From assembly GCA_003532195.1 (NCBI GenBank), contig DOFA01000217.1, forward strand, positions 1-13,303: a DNA stretch of 13,303 nt, written 5' to 3'. A program made the position numbers and the translations under genes. Origin of the DNA: Clostridiales bacterium. Lineage in GTDB: Bacteria; Bacillota; Clostridia; Saccharofermentanales; UBA5734. Below are positions 7,062 to 13,303 of this stretch, piece after piece (the first letter of the stretch is position 1; every line of letters starts with the position of its first letter). The notes beneath the pieces were generated by a model. It made no database searches, had not been told where the DNA came from, and was given only the letters and a program-made list of their open reading frames with translations.

Positions 7062-7805
7062 CTATTTACCGGTAGTCCATTTTGCACTGGTCGTTTGCCC
7101 CGAATCCGATCGACACGAGATCAGGTTGTTCCGGTCCCGGCGCAAATCCAGGGCTAAGCGCGGTTGTCGGGTCGTAATATTGTATGCTTTGCCATTAAGC
7201 AATCGTATAATATCAGGAGCCAGATCCGGAGTCCAAAGTGAAAAAGGCATCTCCATCTGGTTGAGGCAGGCCATGCAATCATCCGTGCAAAATTGGTAAT
7301 TCATATTTAAGCATGAAGCGTGGCTTTCCAGGAAGGTTTTATGTATCCTTTCCAGAACTCGGCCTTGGTACAATGAATTAGGAGCATGTAAAATCTGACA
7401 GGCATATGGAACGATCAAATCGACATTAAGGAAAAGCTGAACGTCTGTCAGTTTTTTTAATGGCCATGTACCCGGGTCAACGGTTCCGGAAAAAACCAGC
7501 TGCTTGCCGACTCCTAACTGGCAAGCTAAATGGTGAACCGGAATTTCCAGGTCTCTTTGTTTTAAATCACAATTGATCAGGATCTGCGGAAAGTCTCGAA
7601 AGTATTTGAAAGCTTCTGATAAGGTGACAGGCTTTTTCCCCATGTGCATTTTATCATGAGCCAGGACAAGAGTACCGGCGCCATCGGTACGCACATCAAT
7701 CTCCAGGCCTTCAAGGGGCATCTGCAGCGCGCATTGAATATATTCCAGCGAATTATCCGGAGTGCCCTCGCAGCCAGAATGAGCCGTTATCATAGTCTTA
7801 ATCAT
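7062..7805 (-). CDS. Glycerophosphodiester phosphodiesterase (GDPD) family protein with atypical HSG motif
   Basis: This 247-residue protein is of the GDPD TIM-barrel family, which hydrolyses glycerophosphodiesters to glycerol-3-phosphate and an alcohol. The core motifs are present: ITAHSGCEGTPDNSLE (6-21), GLEIDVRTD (33-41) and LAHDK (48-52), giving H9, E35, D37 and H50 as the catalytic and metal set. The usual HRG is HSG here, so the phosphate-contacting Arg is missing. There is no signal peptide, so a cytoplasmic location is likely. The normal end of the fold seems to be near AYNITTRQP; the last roughly 30 residues are basic and low-similarity in character and may be read-through after loss of the original stop. 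The start at 7805 has GAGGT upstream. It lies 29 bases after the DHHW gene, probably in one operon. One 60-base stretch inside it (7321-7380) is 42% G+C, lower than neighbouring genes. Confidence 0.82.
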   Translation of the reverse strand: MIKTMITAHSGCEGTPDNSLEYIQCALQMPLEGLEIDVRTDGAGTLVLAHDKMHMGKKPVTLSEAFKYFRDFPQILINCDLKQRDLEIPVHHLACQLGVGKQLVFSGTVDPGTWPLKKLTDVQLFLNVDLIVPYACQILHAPNSLYQGRVLERIHKTFLESHASCLNMNYQFCTDDCMACLNQMEMPFSLWTPDLAPDIIRLLNGKAYNITTRQPRLALDLRRDRNNLISCRSDSGQTTSAKWTTGK

Positions 7806-7834
7806 TTTTTACCTCAAACGGTAAACCGGCTCGC

Positions 7835-9223
7835 TTAGCCGATCATTGCTTCAAAACCGTTGTTCCATGTGGTGTTGCTGACGCCGAAAGTGTAATTCAA
7901 GATCAGGACATCCTGTATACCGTGCTGGCGGATGAACTCCGGCAGGTCGGCTTTCAGGCTGCGGGGATCGATAACGTAGACATCCTGGTAATGATTGAGC
8001 AAGAAAGGCACAAAAGCATTGCCGTAGGACTCTTTGAGAACGACGATGCTTTTGCCGTTGGTTAGCGTAGTTGTAAAATGAGTCAGCGGATTGTCACCGC
8101 CGATGAATGCCAGGTATTTGTTGCCGCTGGAAATTTCGGTCCGGACTGCCTTAACCTTATAACCCTCGGACATAGCAGTCGATGAGAAGGCATAGCCCTG
8201 ACTCTCGACAGTCGGCAGGAAATACTCGACAGAATCCGGATTTTCCTTGAGACGCGGACTATTGGTGTACTTGTAGAGCGTGCCGAGGAAATCACCGGCG
8301 ATAAAACCGGTTTCCATCGTGTCCAAGGCCGCCGGTTCCAGTCCGGCTGATTCGCAGAAAGCTGTGTAAGCGTAAAAAGCGCCGCGGGCAGTCCAATGGT
8401 GATCGGAACGAAAGTACAGGTATTCATCATAATGGCGGACTAATTTATCATAAGCATCAACCGCAATGACACCGTTGGGCATTTTCGCATATATGGCGGC
8501 TATCGCATCCTTTTGCGAACTCGAATTGCTGTGGTATTTTTCCGGCGAGTGAAATTCCAGCGATGTCGGCGCGACCAGGTCGAAAATTCTTGCCTCCGGA
8601 ACCTTCGCCTGCAGCCGGCTGATCAGTTCTGCATAACGGCTGACTCTGTTTTCACTGTAATAATACAATTCCATGGCATACCCGTTAACAATGATCACCG
8701 CGCTGAAGCTCTCGACTTCGCCCTCGACCGCGGGCGCTGTTGCTTCCGGTTCGGTCGGCTGAGTCTGCTCGGTCACAACGGGAGTGGGCTCAGGTGTTGT
8801 CTGCGGATCTGTCGCGCCGCTTGGCAGTGTTGTTGGCGTCGTTGTGCTGTTACCGGTATCCGTGGCCGTCGGCAAGATCACATGATCATCCGGATCATGC
8901 TCGAGAGTCTCACCGGTGCCGGTATCGTGGCCTGGCCGGCTGATCAGGGCCACATCCCCGGTAAAAGGAGACTTGAGCAGATCCATCGACTGCTGATGGA
9001 GGCCGATAAAAAATTGCCGGAACGGGAACTGGTCCGCAAAATATTCTTCAAATTTTAAAGTATATTGGCCACTGAACAATGATTCCAGCTTTAAGCTGGG
9101 CATTTGGCTGAGCGTCCGGTTCTCAATTTCCGAGATTATCTGATCTGGCCACACCAGATTGAGCAGGGACAGCAAACACAGCGGAACCAGGAAAAGGGCG
9201 ATGTAAAACTGGTTTTTTCTCAT
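7835..9223 (-). CDS. DHHW family protein (AlgX/AlgJ-like SGNH hydrolase), membrane anchored
   Basis: This 462-residue extracytoplasmic partner belongs to the MBOAT O-acetylation systems. Residues about 6-25 form an uncleaved signal anchor after MRKNQ. Residues 30-85 are the conserved N-terminal DHHW-family segment (ENRTLSQMPSLK, FEEYFADQFPFRQ). A Thr/Pro/Glu-rich spacer runs over about 116-168 (PTTLPSG, TPEPTPVV), typical of an exported, wall-spanning linker. The hydrolase domain follows, with SDHHW (273-277) holding the Asp-His pair, a GGD turn (375-377) and the likely nucleophile Ser399 in LKESYGNAF. Family members move the acyl group to an exported polymer. The start at 9223 follows AGGAGG. 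It sits 12 bases after the MBOAT gene, so the two are cotranscribed. The polymer and the acyl group are not known. Confidence 0.9.
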   Translation of the reverse strand: MRKNQFYIALFLVPLCLLSLLNLVWPDQIISEIENRTLSQMPSLKLESLFSGQYTLKFEEYFADQFPFRQFFIGLHQQSMDLLKSPFTGDVALISRPGHDTGTGETLEHDPDDHVILPTATDTGNSTTTPTTLPSGATDPQTTPEPTPVVTEQTQPTEPEATAPAVEGEVESFSAVIIVNGYAMELYYYSENRVSRYAELISRLQAKVPEARIFDLVAPTSLEFHSPEKYHSNSSSQKDAIAAIYAKMPNGVIAVDAYDKLVRHYDEYLYFRSDHHWTARGAFYAYTAFCESAGLEPAALDTMETGFIAGDFLGTLYKYTNSPRLKENPDSVEYFLPTVESQGYAFSSTAMSEGYKVKAVRTEISSGNKYLAFIGGDNPLTHFTTTLTNGKSIVVLKESYGNAFVPFLLNHYQDVYVIDPRSLKADLPEFIRQHGIQDVLILNYTFGVSNTTWNNGFEAMIG

Positions 9224-9235
9224 ACCGGGTTCCTC

Positions 9236-10648
9236 CTAAAAGCGGAAATACAGGAACGGATTATACGTTGAAGCGACTAACGTTGCGGTGCAGGCAAATA
9301 AAAGGATAAGGTTCCTTGACATGTCGGCGGCTGTGACAAACGGGTGCCTGTTTCTGCTCAGCAGCCGGCGCCGGCAGGATCGTAACCCGCCCGCCATCAG
9401 CGGCGTGGCTGCGACAGCCGCAAAAAACAGGAAAGGCAGGTTCCCCAGCAGCAGGTAATCGCCTTGCAGCTTGAATGCCGGCTGCCTGGCGAAACCGAAC
9501 AATAACCGCAGCATTTGGCCGATAGAAGCAAGATCGGTGAAATAGAAGAAAACCCAGCCGATCATAACCGCCAACAGGGTATAAAGGTGCCCAATAAAAC
9601 GCGGCAGCCGGTCGAACAGGGAAAGCAGGATTTTTTTTTCGAGAATCAGCAGGACAAAATAGTAGAGGCCCCACAGGATGAAATTCCAGCTGGCGCCATG
9701 CCAGAGGCCGGTCAGGCCCCAGACGACGAACAGGTTGAATATCTGCCGGCGGCGGTTGCCCCCCATGGGTATGTAGACATAATCCCGGAAGAAGGTACTG
9801 AGCGAAATATGCCAGCGCCGCCAAAAGTCAGTTACGGATCGCGATATATACGGGTAATTGAAGTTCTCTTTGAAATCAAATCCAAACATGTGGCCCAGCC
9901 CGATCGCCATATCGGAGTAGCCGGAAAAATCGAAATAAATCTGCAGGGTAAACGCCAGCAGACCGATCCAGCCGTCGACAATCCCCAATTTGTCCAGACT
10001 GCCGCCGATTGTTTGCGCAGCCAGTTCACCGGCATAATTGGCAACTAATACTTTTTTACCCAGCCCGATCGAGAAACGGCTGATGCCCTTGATAAATCCT
10101 TCGCTGGTCACTTTCCGGTTATCGATCTGGTCGGCGACATCGGCATACCGGACAATCGGCCCGGCAATCAACTGCGGGAACAGGGCTTCGTAGAGCAGAA
10201 AATTGACTGGAGACCGTTGAACCTTGCATTTGCCGCGATAAAGGTCAATCGCATAGGTCAGGGTCTGGAACGTGTAGAAGGATATGCCAATCGGCAGGTT
10301 GAACCGGGGAACCGCAAGCTGCAGGCCGGTTACCAGATTGAGGTTCTCAACAAAAAATCCGGAATACTTGAAGATTGCCAGCGAAGAAAGCGTGCCGATA
10401 ATCGCCAGGACAAGGTACAGGCGGCTTTTCGCCTGCCCGCGGTACCGATCGATCCTAAGTCCGCTCCAATAGACAAAAAGACCGGTCAGAATCATCAGGA
10501 TAACCCAGGCCGGTTCGCCCCAGGCATAGAAAAACAGAGAGAATATGAGCAGAACCCAGTTCTTGGCTTTGACCGGCTTGACGATCGCATAAGTCAGCAA
10601 ACACAAAGGCATAAAGCAATATAAAAAGAACAGGCTCGAAAAAACCAT
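9236..10648 (-). CDS. MBOAT family O-acyltransferase (AlgI type)
   Basis: This 470-residue polytopic membrane enzyme carries an acyl (often acetyl) group across the membrane for O-acylation of an exported polysaccharide or wall polymer. Many hydrophobic segments are evident from residue 4 on. Family landmarks occur in order: FYAWGEP (40-46), LPIGISFYTFQ (118-128), FPQLIAGPIVRY (157-168), YFDFSGYSDMAIG (238-250), NFNYPYISRSVTDFWRRWHISLS (first His at 280), and GLWHGASWNF, whose His317 is the expected catalytic residue. It ends with the usual YNPFLYFRF. The length is typical of AlgI/PatA-like proteins and no catalytic residue is missing. The start at 10648 has only a G-rich GGGGGTT site. It is first in the operon, with a good promoter upstream, and is followed by the DHHW partner. 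A DltB-type role is less likely because no dltA/C/D is seen. Confidence 0.93.
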   Translation of the reverse strand: MVFSSLFFLYCFMPLCLLTYAIVKPVKAKNWVLLIFSLFFYAWGEPAWVILMILTGLFVYWSGLRIDRYRGQAKSRLYLVLAIIGTLSSLAIFKYSGFFVENLNLVTGLQLAVPRFNLPIGISFYTFQTLTYAIDLYRGKCKVQRSPVNFLLYEALFPQLIAGPIVRYADVADQIDNRKVTSEGFIKGISRFSIGLGKKVLVANYAGELAAQTIGGSLDKLGIVDGWIGLLAFTLQIYFDFSGYSDMAIGLGHMFGFDFKENFNYPYISRSVTDFWRRWHISLSTFFRDYVYIPMGGNRRRQIFNLFVVWGLTGLWHGASWNFILWGLYYFVLLILEKKILLSLFDRLPRFIGHLYTLLAVMIGWVFFYFTDLASIGQMLRLLFGFARQPAFKLQGDYLLLGNLPFLFFAAVAATPLMAGGLRSCRRRLLSRNRHPFVTAADMSRNLILLFACTATLVASTYNPFLYFRF

Positions 10649-10665
10649 ATAACCCCCGAGCTGAC

Positions 10666-10680
10666 GATAAAAGCTTTATC
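10666..10680. repeat. Small palindrome at the transcription start of the MBOAT operon
   Basis: GATAAA-AGC-TTTATC is a perfect six-base inverted repeat lying between the -10 box and the start codon, over the predicted transcription start. It could be a repressor site or a weak leader hairpin; no U-tract follows. Confidence 0.25.
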
Positions 10681-10684
10681 TATC

Positions 10685-10712
10685 ATTATAAGTGAATCTT
10701 GCCATCTGGCAA
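10685..10712 (-). promoter_or_regulatory. Sigma-70-type promoter of the MBOAT-DHHW-GDPD operon, with overlapping operator-like inverted repeat
   Basis: On the minus strand TTGCCA (10712-10707; 5 of 6 to TTGACA) is followed after 16 bases by a perfect TATAAT (10690-10685), giving a start near 10677 and a leader of roughly 30 bases. The -35 box is one arm of the perfect inverted repeat TTGCCATCTGGCAA (10699-10712), so a dimeric repressor bound there would block polymerase. This is the best promoter in the window. Confidence 0.7.
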
Positions 10713-10767
10713 CAAACATTTCTGATCTAGCACGCAACTATTTCTGAGGTCTGTTTCCCGGGCTTGA

Positions 10768-12690
10768 TCAGGGTTGTCCGGCCTGCTCGGCCTGCTCATT
10801 CAAATAAAGCCACCGGTTCATAGTCTGCTCATATTCAGCCGTGACTTTCTCCAGCTGCAGCGTCAATTCCTGCAAACGGATATAATCGCTGGCAGATTCC
10901 TCAAGAGCGGCCCGGATGCCGGCAAGTTGGTTTTCCAAATCAGCAATCTGGCTCTCAATCGTTTCCAATTCGTATTTTTCACTCATTTTCAAGCGAACGC
11001 GAACCGGTGCGGCGGGTTTACCGGCATGCCCCGGTTGTTTGTCCTTGGCCGGCCGGCTTGGCGGCTGAGGCAGGTTAGCCGTTTGCTGCGCCTCTGTCTG
11101 CCGGACCTGTTCCTGATACGCCCGGTAATCGCCTTCATACTGATGAATCCGCCCATCCGGCCCAAACGCCAGGATGCGCGCCACAACCCGGTCCAGAAAA
11201 TAGCGGTCATGGGAAACCACAATCACAGCGCCGGGAAAGCCATCGAGGTAATCTTCCAGTATCGACAAGGTCGTAACATCCAGATCGTTGGTCGGTTCAT
11301 CCAGCAACAAAATATTAGGGGCGCCCATGAGGACTTTTAAAAGGTACAGGCGCCGGCGCTCGCCGCCGGAAAGCCGGCGAACCTGCATCCACTGCATTTC
11401 CGGCGGGAATAGGAAAAGTTCCAGCATTTGCGCGGCCGTCAGCGCGCCTTCGGGAGTCCGGACGATTTCCGCGGTCTCGCGAATATATTCGATCACCCGC
11501 TTGTCGGGATCAATACTGTCGTTTTCCTGATTGAAATAGCCCAGGCAGACTGTGCTGCCGACATCCCTGCTGCCAGAGTCCGGCGGCAGCAGGCCGGCGA
11601 TGATATTTAGCAACGTTGTCTTGCCACAGCCGTTGGACCCGATCAGGCCTACCCGTTCGCGCCGGCTGACAATATAAGAAAAGTCCTTGAACAGCAGCTT
11701 CCCGCCCAGGCTGATGCTGACATTGTCCAGTGTCAGGGTCTTGCGGCCTAGCCGAGCTGACGCGGCCGCGATGCTCAGGCTCTGGTCGCCGGTCTGGAAT
11801 TCTATTTCATTTAATTGATTGAATCGCTCGATCCGGGCTTTTTGCTTGGTGGAACGGGCCTTGGCGCCGCGCCGGATCCAGGCCAGTTCGCGGCGCAGGA
11901 TGTTTTGGTGCTTCAGCTCGCTGGCCTGCTCACGCTCAACGCGCTCCGCCTTGAGTTCCAGCCACTTTTCGTAATTCGCCTCATACCTGAAGAGCCGGGT
12001 ATGGTCGATCTCCAGCATGATCCGGGTCACGCGCTCCAGAAAATAGCGGTCATGGGTGACCATCAGCAAGGCGCCCTGGTAACTGGCCAGATATTGTACC
12101 AGCCAGCCGATTGTGTTCGTGTCGATGTGGTTGGTCGGCTCATCGAGAATCAGGAGATCGGCCGGATTGACCAGGGCGGCAGCCAGGGCGACCCTCTTTT
12201 TCTGACCGCCGGACAGCTGGGCGACTGGCTGGCGGAAATCCGCGATACCGAGCCGGGTCAGCACATTCTTGGCTTCGCTGTCCAGATTCCAGGCCTTGGC
12301 GTCATCCATCCGCACCGACAGCCGGATCAGGCGGTTCTGCCATTCGCTGCTTTCCGGTTCGTCAGCCAGATCAGATGCTGCCGTCTCATATTCGCGGATC
12401 AGCTGCATAACCGGCGAATGGCCATGCAAGACTGCCTGCAGGACATTGGCGTTTTCCGGTAATTCCGGCTGCTGGGGCAGGTATTCGACGCGCAGCCCGC
12501 GAGCCTTGATCAGCTGTCCGCCGCCAAGCGGTTCAAGACCGGCGATCATCTTCAGCAGCGTTGATTTACCAGTGCCATTGATGCCGATCACACCGATCTT
12601 TTCACCCGAGTTGATGCTGAAGCTGACATTATTCAAAATTGAGCGGTCAGCAAAAGATTTGCTGATATTTTCCGCTGTCAACAGGTTCAT
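10768..12690 (-). CDS. ABC-F family ATPase, Uup-like (ribosome-associated)
   Basis: This 640-residue soluble protein has two ABC ATPase domains and no membrane segment, the ABC-F layout; these proteins act on the ribosome. Domain 1 has Walker A GINGTGKS (36-43), signature LSGGQ (159-163) and Walker B with catalytic Glu in LILDEPTNHID (180-190). Domain 2 has Walker A GSNGCGKT (351-358), signature LSGGE (440-444) and LLLDEPTNDLD (461-471). The basic helical linker between them, with RRELAWIRRGAKARSTKQKARIERF, is that of the Uup/YfmR group. A Pro/Ala-rich spacer precedes a C-terminal coiled coil of about 65 residues, like the Uup C-terminal domain. This argues for a housekeeping translation factor rather than an antibiotic-resistance ABC-F. 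The start at 12690 has AAAGG upstream and lies 18 bases after the preceding gene, so they may be cotranscribed. Confidence 0.93.
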   Translation of the reverse strand: MNLLTAENISKSFADRSILNNVSFSINSGEKIGVIGINGTGKSTLLKMIAGLEPLGGGQLIKARGLRVEYLPQQPELPENANVLQAVLHGHSPVMQLIREYETAASDLADEPESSEWQNRLIRLSVRMDDAKAWNLDSEAKNVLTRLGIADFRQPVAQLSGGQKKRVALAAALVNPADLLILDEPTNHIDTNTIGWLVQYLASYQGALLMVTHDRYFLERVTRIMLEIDHTRLFRYEANYEKWLELKAERVEREQASELKHQNILRRELAWIRRGAKARSTKQKARIERFNQLNEIEFQTGDQSLSIAAASARLGRKTLTLDNVSISLGGKLLFKDFSYIVSRRERVGLIGSNGCGKTTLLNIIAGLLPPDSGSRDVGSTVCLGYFNQENDSIDPDKRVIEYIRETAEIVRTPEGALTAAQMLELFLFPPEMQWMQVRRLSGGERRRLYLLKVLMGAPNILLLDEPTNDLDVTTLSILEDYLDGFPGAVIVVSHDRYFLDRVVARILAFGPDGRIHQYEGDYRAYQEQVRQTEAQQTANLPQPPSRPAKDKQPGHAGKPAAPVRVRLKMSEKYELETIESQIADLENQLAGIRAALEESASDYIRLQELTLQLEKVTAEYEQTMNRWLYLNEQAEQAGQP

Positions 12691-12708
12691 TATTGGCCTT
12701 TGCCCACC

Positions 12709-13303
12709 TTAATCCAGGCTGTAGAACAACGCCGCTATTTCATCCGTACGATCGGCAAAGCTCGTGCTGATGGTTATATTGCACATGTAGTTGCCTGCTT
12801 TCAGGCAGATGATCTTTTGATACAAATCGTTATCATTAACGGTCACATGGACATTAATTGCATAATGTTCAGCGCCGGCAAACTGGATCGTGCCTTTCTC
12901 AAGGGAGAGCACTGAAGCATCGATGTCGGCATACACTTTTTCCAGAGGGCCAATGGCGACGTCAACATAGCCGCTCTCACTTAAAACAGAACCATAAACC
13001 AAGCCGAGATTCTCCAGATTGATATTAATGTTGTCGAACCCGTTGGAAGAAACAGCCAACATATCATAGACGATCTCCGACTCTTCCAGCATCTCGAGCA
13101 GCTCTTCATCATCGATCATATCGGTGGCGATACCATTCATCTCACGGATTTGTTCGTCGGAATAATAAGTCCAGTTATCGTCCAGGTCGCAGCCGATGCC
13201 GACGAAAGTATTCGAATAGGTGCCGCCGTTCGTCAGGCCGAGTGCAAAATCATTTTCTCCGGTGGCCGGCGCCGTTGTTTCGGCGACAGTCGCTTTCGGT
13301 TCG
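12709..13303 (-). CDS. C-terminal part of an uncharacterised, probably secreted or lipoprotein-like protein (partial)
   Basis: The frame is open without a stop from the window edge (13302) to a TAA at 12709-12711, giving 197 residues, so the Met at 13140 is internal and the true start is outside. The visible N-terminal part is a Thr/Ala/Pro-rich linker (PKATVAETTAPATGEN), which suggests an exported protein whose signal peptide or lipobox lies upstream. Then comes a compact domain beginning LTNGGTYSNTFVGIGC, with LDDNWTYYSDEQIREMN, an acidic helix (DDEELLEMLEES) and several predicted beta strands, ending FADRTDEIAALFYSLD. I recall similar hypothetical proteins in Clostridia but know no function. 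It is 18 bases upstream of the ABC-F gene and may share its transcript. A sensor, binding-protein or envelope-stress role would be guesswork. Confidence 0.75.
   Translation of the reverse strand, partial: EPKATVAETTAPATGENDFALGLTNGGTYSNTFVGIGCDLDDNWTYYSDEQIREMNGIATDMIDDEELLEMLEESEIVYDMLAVSSNGFDNININLENLGLVYGSVLSESGYVDVAIGPLEKVYADIDASVLSLEKGTIQFAGAEHYAINVHVTVNDNDLYQKIICLKAGNYMCNITISTSFADRTDEIAALFYSLD

Noticed and set aside
9515..10048. A 177-residue plus-strand frame, and a 187-residue minus-strand frame at 9261-9824, inside the MBOAT gene.
   Set aside because: Both are out-of-frame readings of a complete MBOAT gene; neither has a start signal or recognisable motif.
10713..10767. A rho-independent terminator after the ABC-F gene.
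   Set aside because: I could not find a GC-rich stem followed by a U-tract on the minus strand; the gap mainly holds the upstream part of the MBOAT promoter region.
11815..12462. A 215-residue plus-strand frame opposite the ABC-F gene.
   Set aside because: The minus-strand ABC-F protein has all nucleotide-binding motifs intact; this frame is a shadow.
10768..12690. Antibiotic-resistance ABC-F (Vga/Lsa/Msr type).
   Set aside because: The basic RRELAWIRRGAKARSTKQKAR linker and long C-terminal coiled coil match the Uup-like group instead, and no resistance-gene context or leader peptide is seen.

Overview
The window looks like a chromosomal segment of an anaerobic Firmicute, probably Clostridia-like. 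This is inferred from near-consensus GGAGG ribosome-binding sites before most genes, short intergenic gaps, an AlgI-type acyltransferase paired with a DHHW protein, an ABC-F ATPase, and a secreted protein with a Thr/Ala/Pro linker. No marker gene fixes the taxon. The window is densely coded: no stretch over 300 bases lacks a gene, and I see no rRNA, tRNA, CRISPR array or transposase.

Region 1 (1-4058) is a carbohydrate-catabolism locus. After the GC-rich 3' end of an unidentified plus-strand gene (1-150), three minus-strand genes form a compact operon. In transcription order they are a TIM-barrel sugar isomerase/epimerase (2922-2086), a Gfo/Idh/MocA oxidoreductase (2024-999) and a second TIM-barrel isomerase/epimerase (1002-151). 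The last two overlap as ATGA. An AraC-family regulator (3165-4058) diverges from the operon across a 242-base intergenic region, which holds a candidate operon promoter and a 16-base direct repeat just upstream of the regulator's ribosome-binding site. The likely logic is that a sugar-sensing AraC protein controls oxidation and isomerisation of an unusual sugar or glycoside.

Region 2 (about 4090-7057) is a defence insert. A single 899-residue gene encodes an MmeI-like (type IIL/IIG) restriction-modification enzyme carrying nuclease, methyltransferase and target-recognition parts in one chain. Directly after its TAG stop, in the same frame, lies an XRE/HigA-antitoxin-like helix-turn-helix segment that lacks its N-terminal part and a start signal. 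It looks like the remnant of a disrupted gene and marks a probable recombination junction.

Region 3 (7062-10712, minus strand) is a cell-envelope modification operon: an MBOAT O-acyltransferase (AlgI type), a membrane-anchored DHHW/AlgX-like SGNH protein and a glycerophosphodiester phosphodiesterase-like protein. It has a good sigma-70 promoter upstream (TTGCCA-N16-TATAAT) whose -35 box sits inside a perfect inverted repeat, a likely operator. The pair probably O-acylates an exported polysaccharide or cell-wall polymer.

Region 4 (10768-13303, minus strand) contains a Uup-type ABC-F ATPase and, just upstream of it, the C-terminal 197 residues of a probably secreted or lipoprotein-like protein of unknown function that runs off the window edge.
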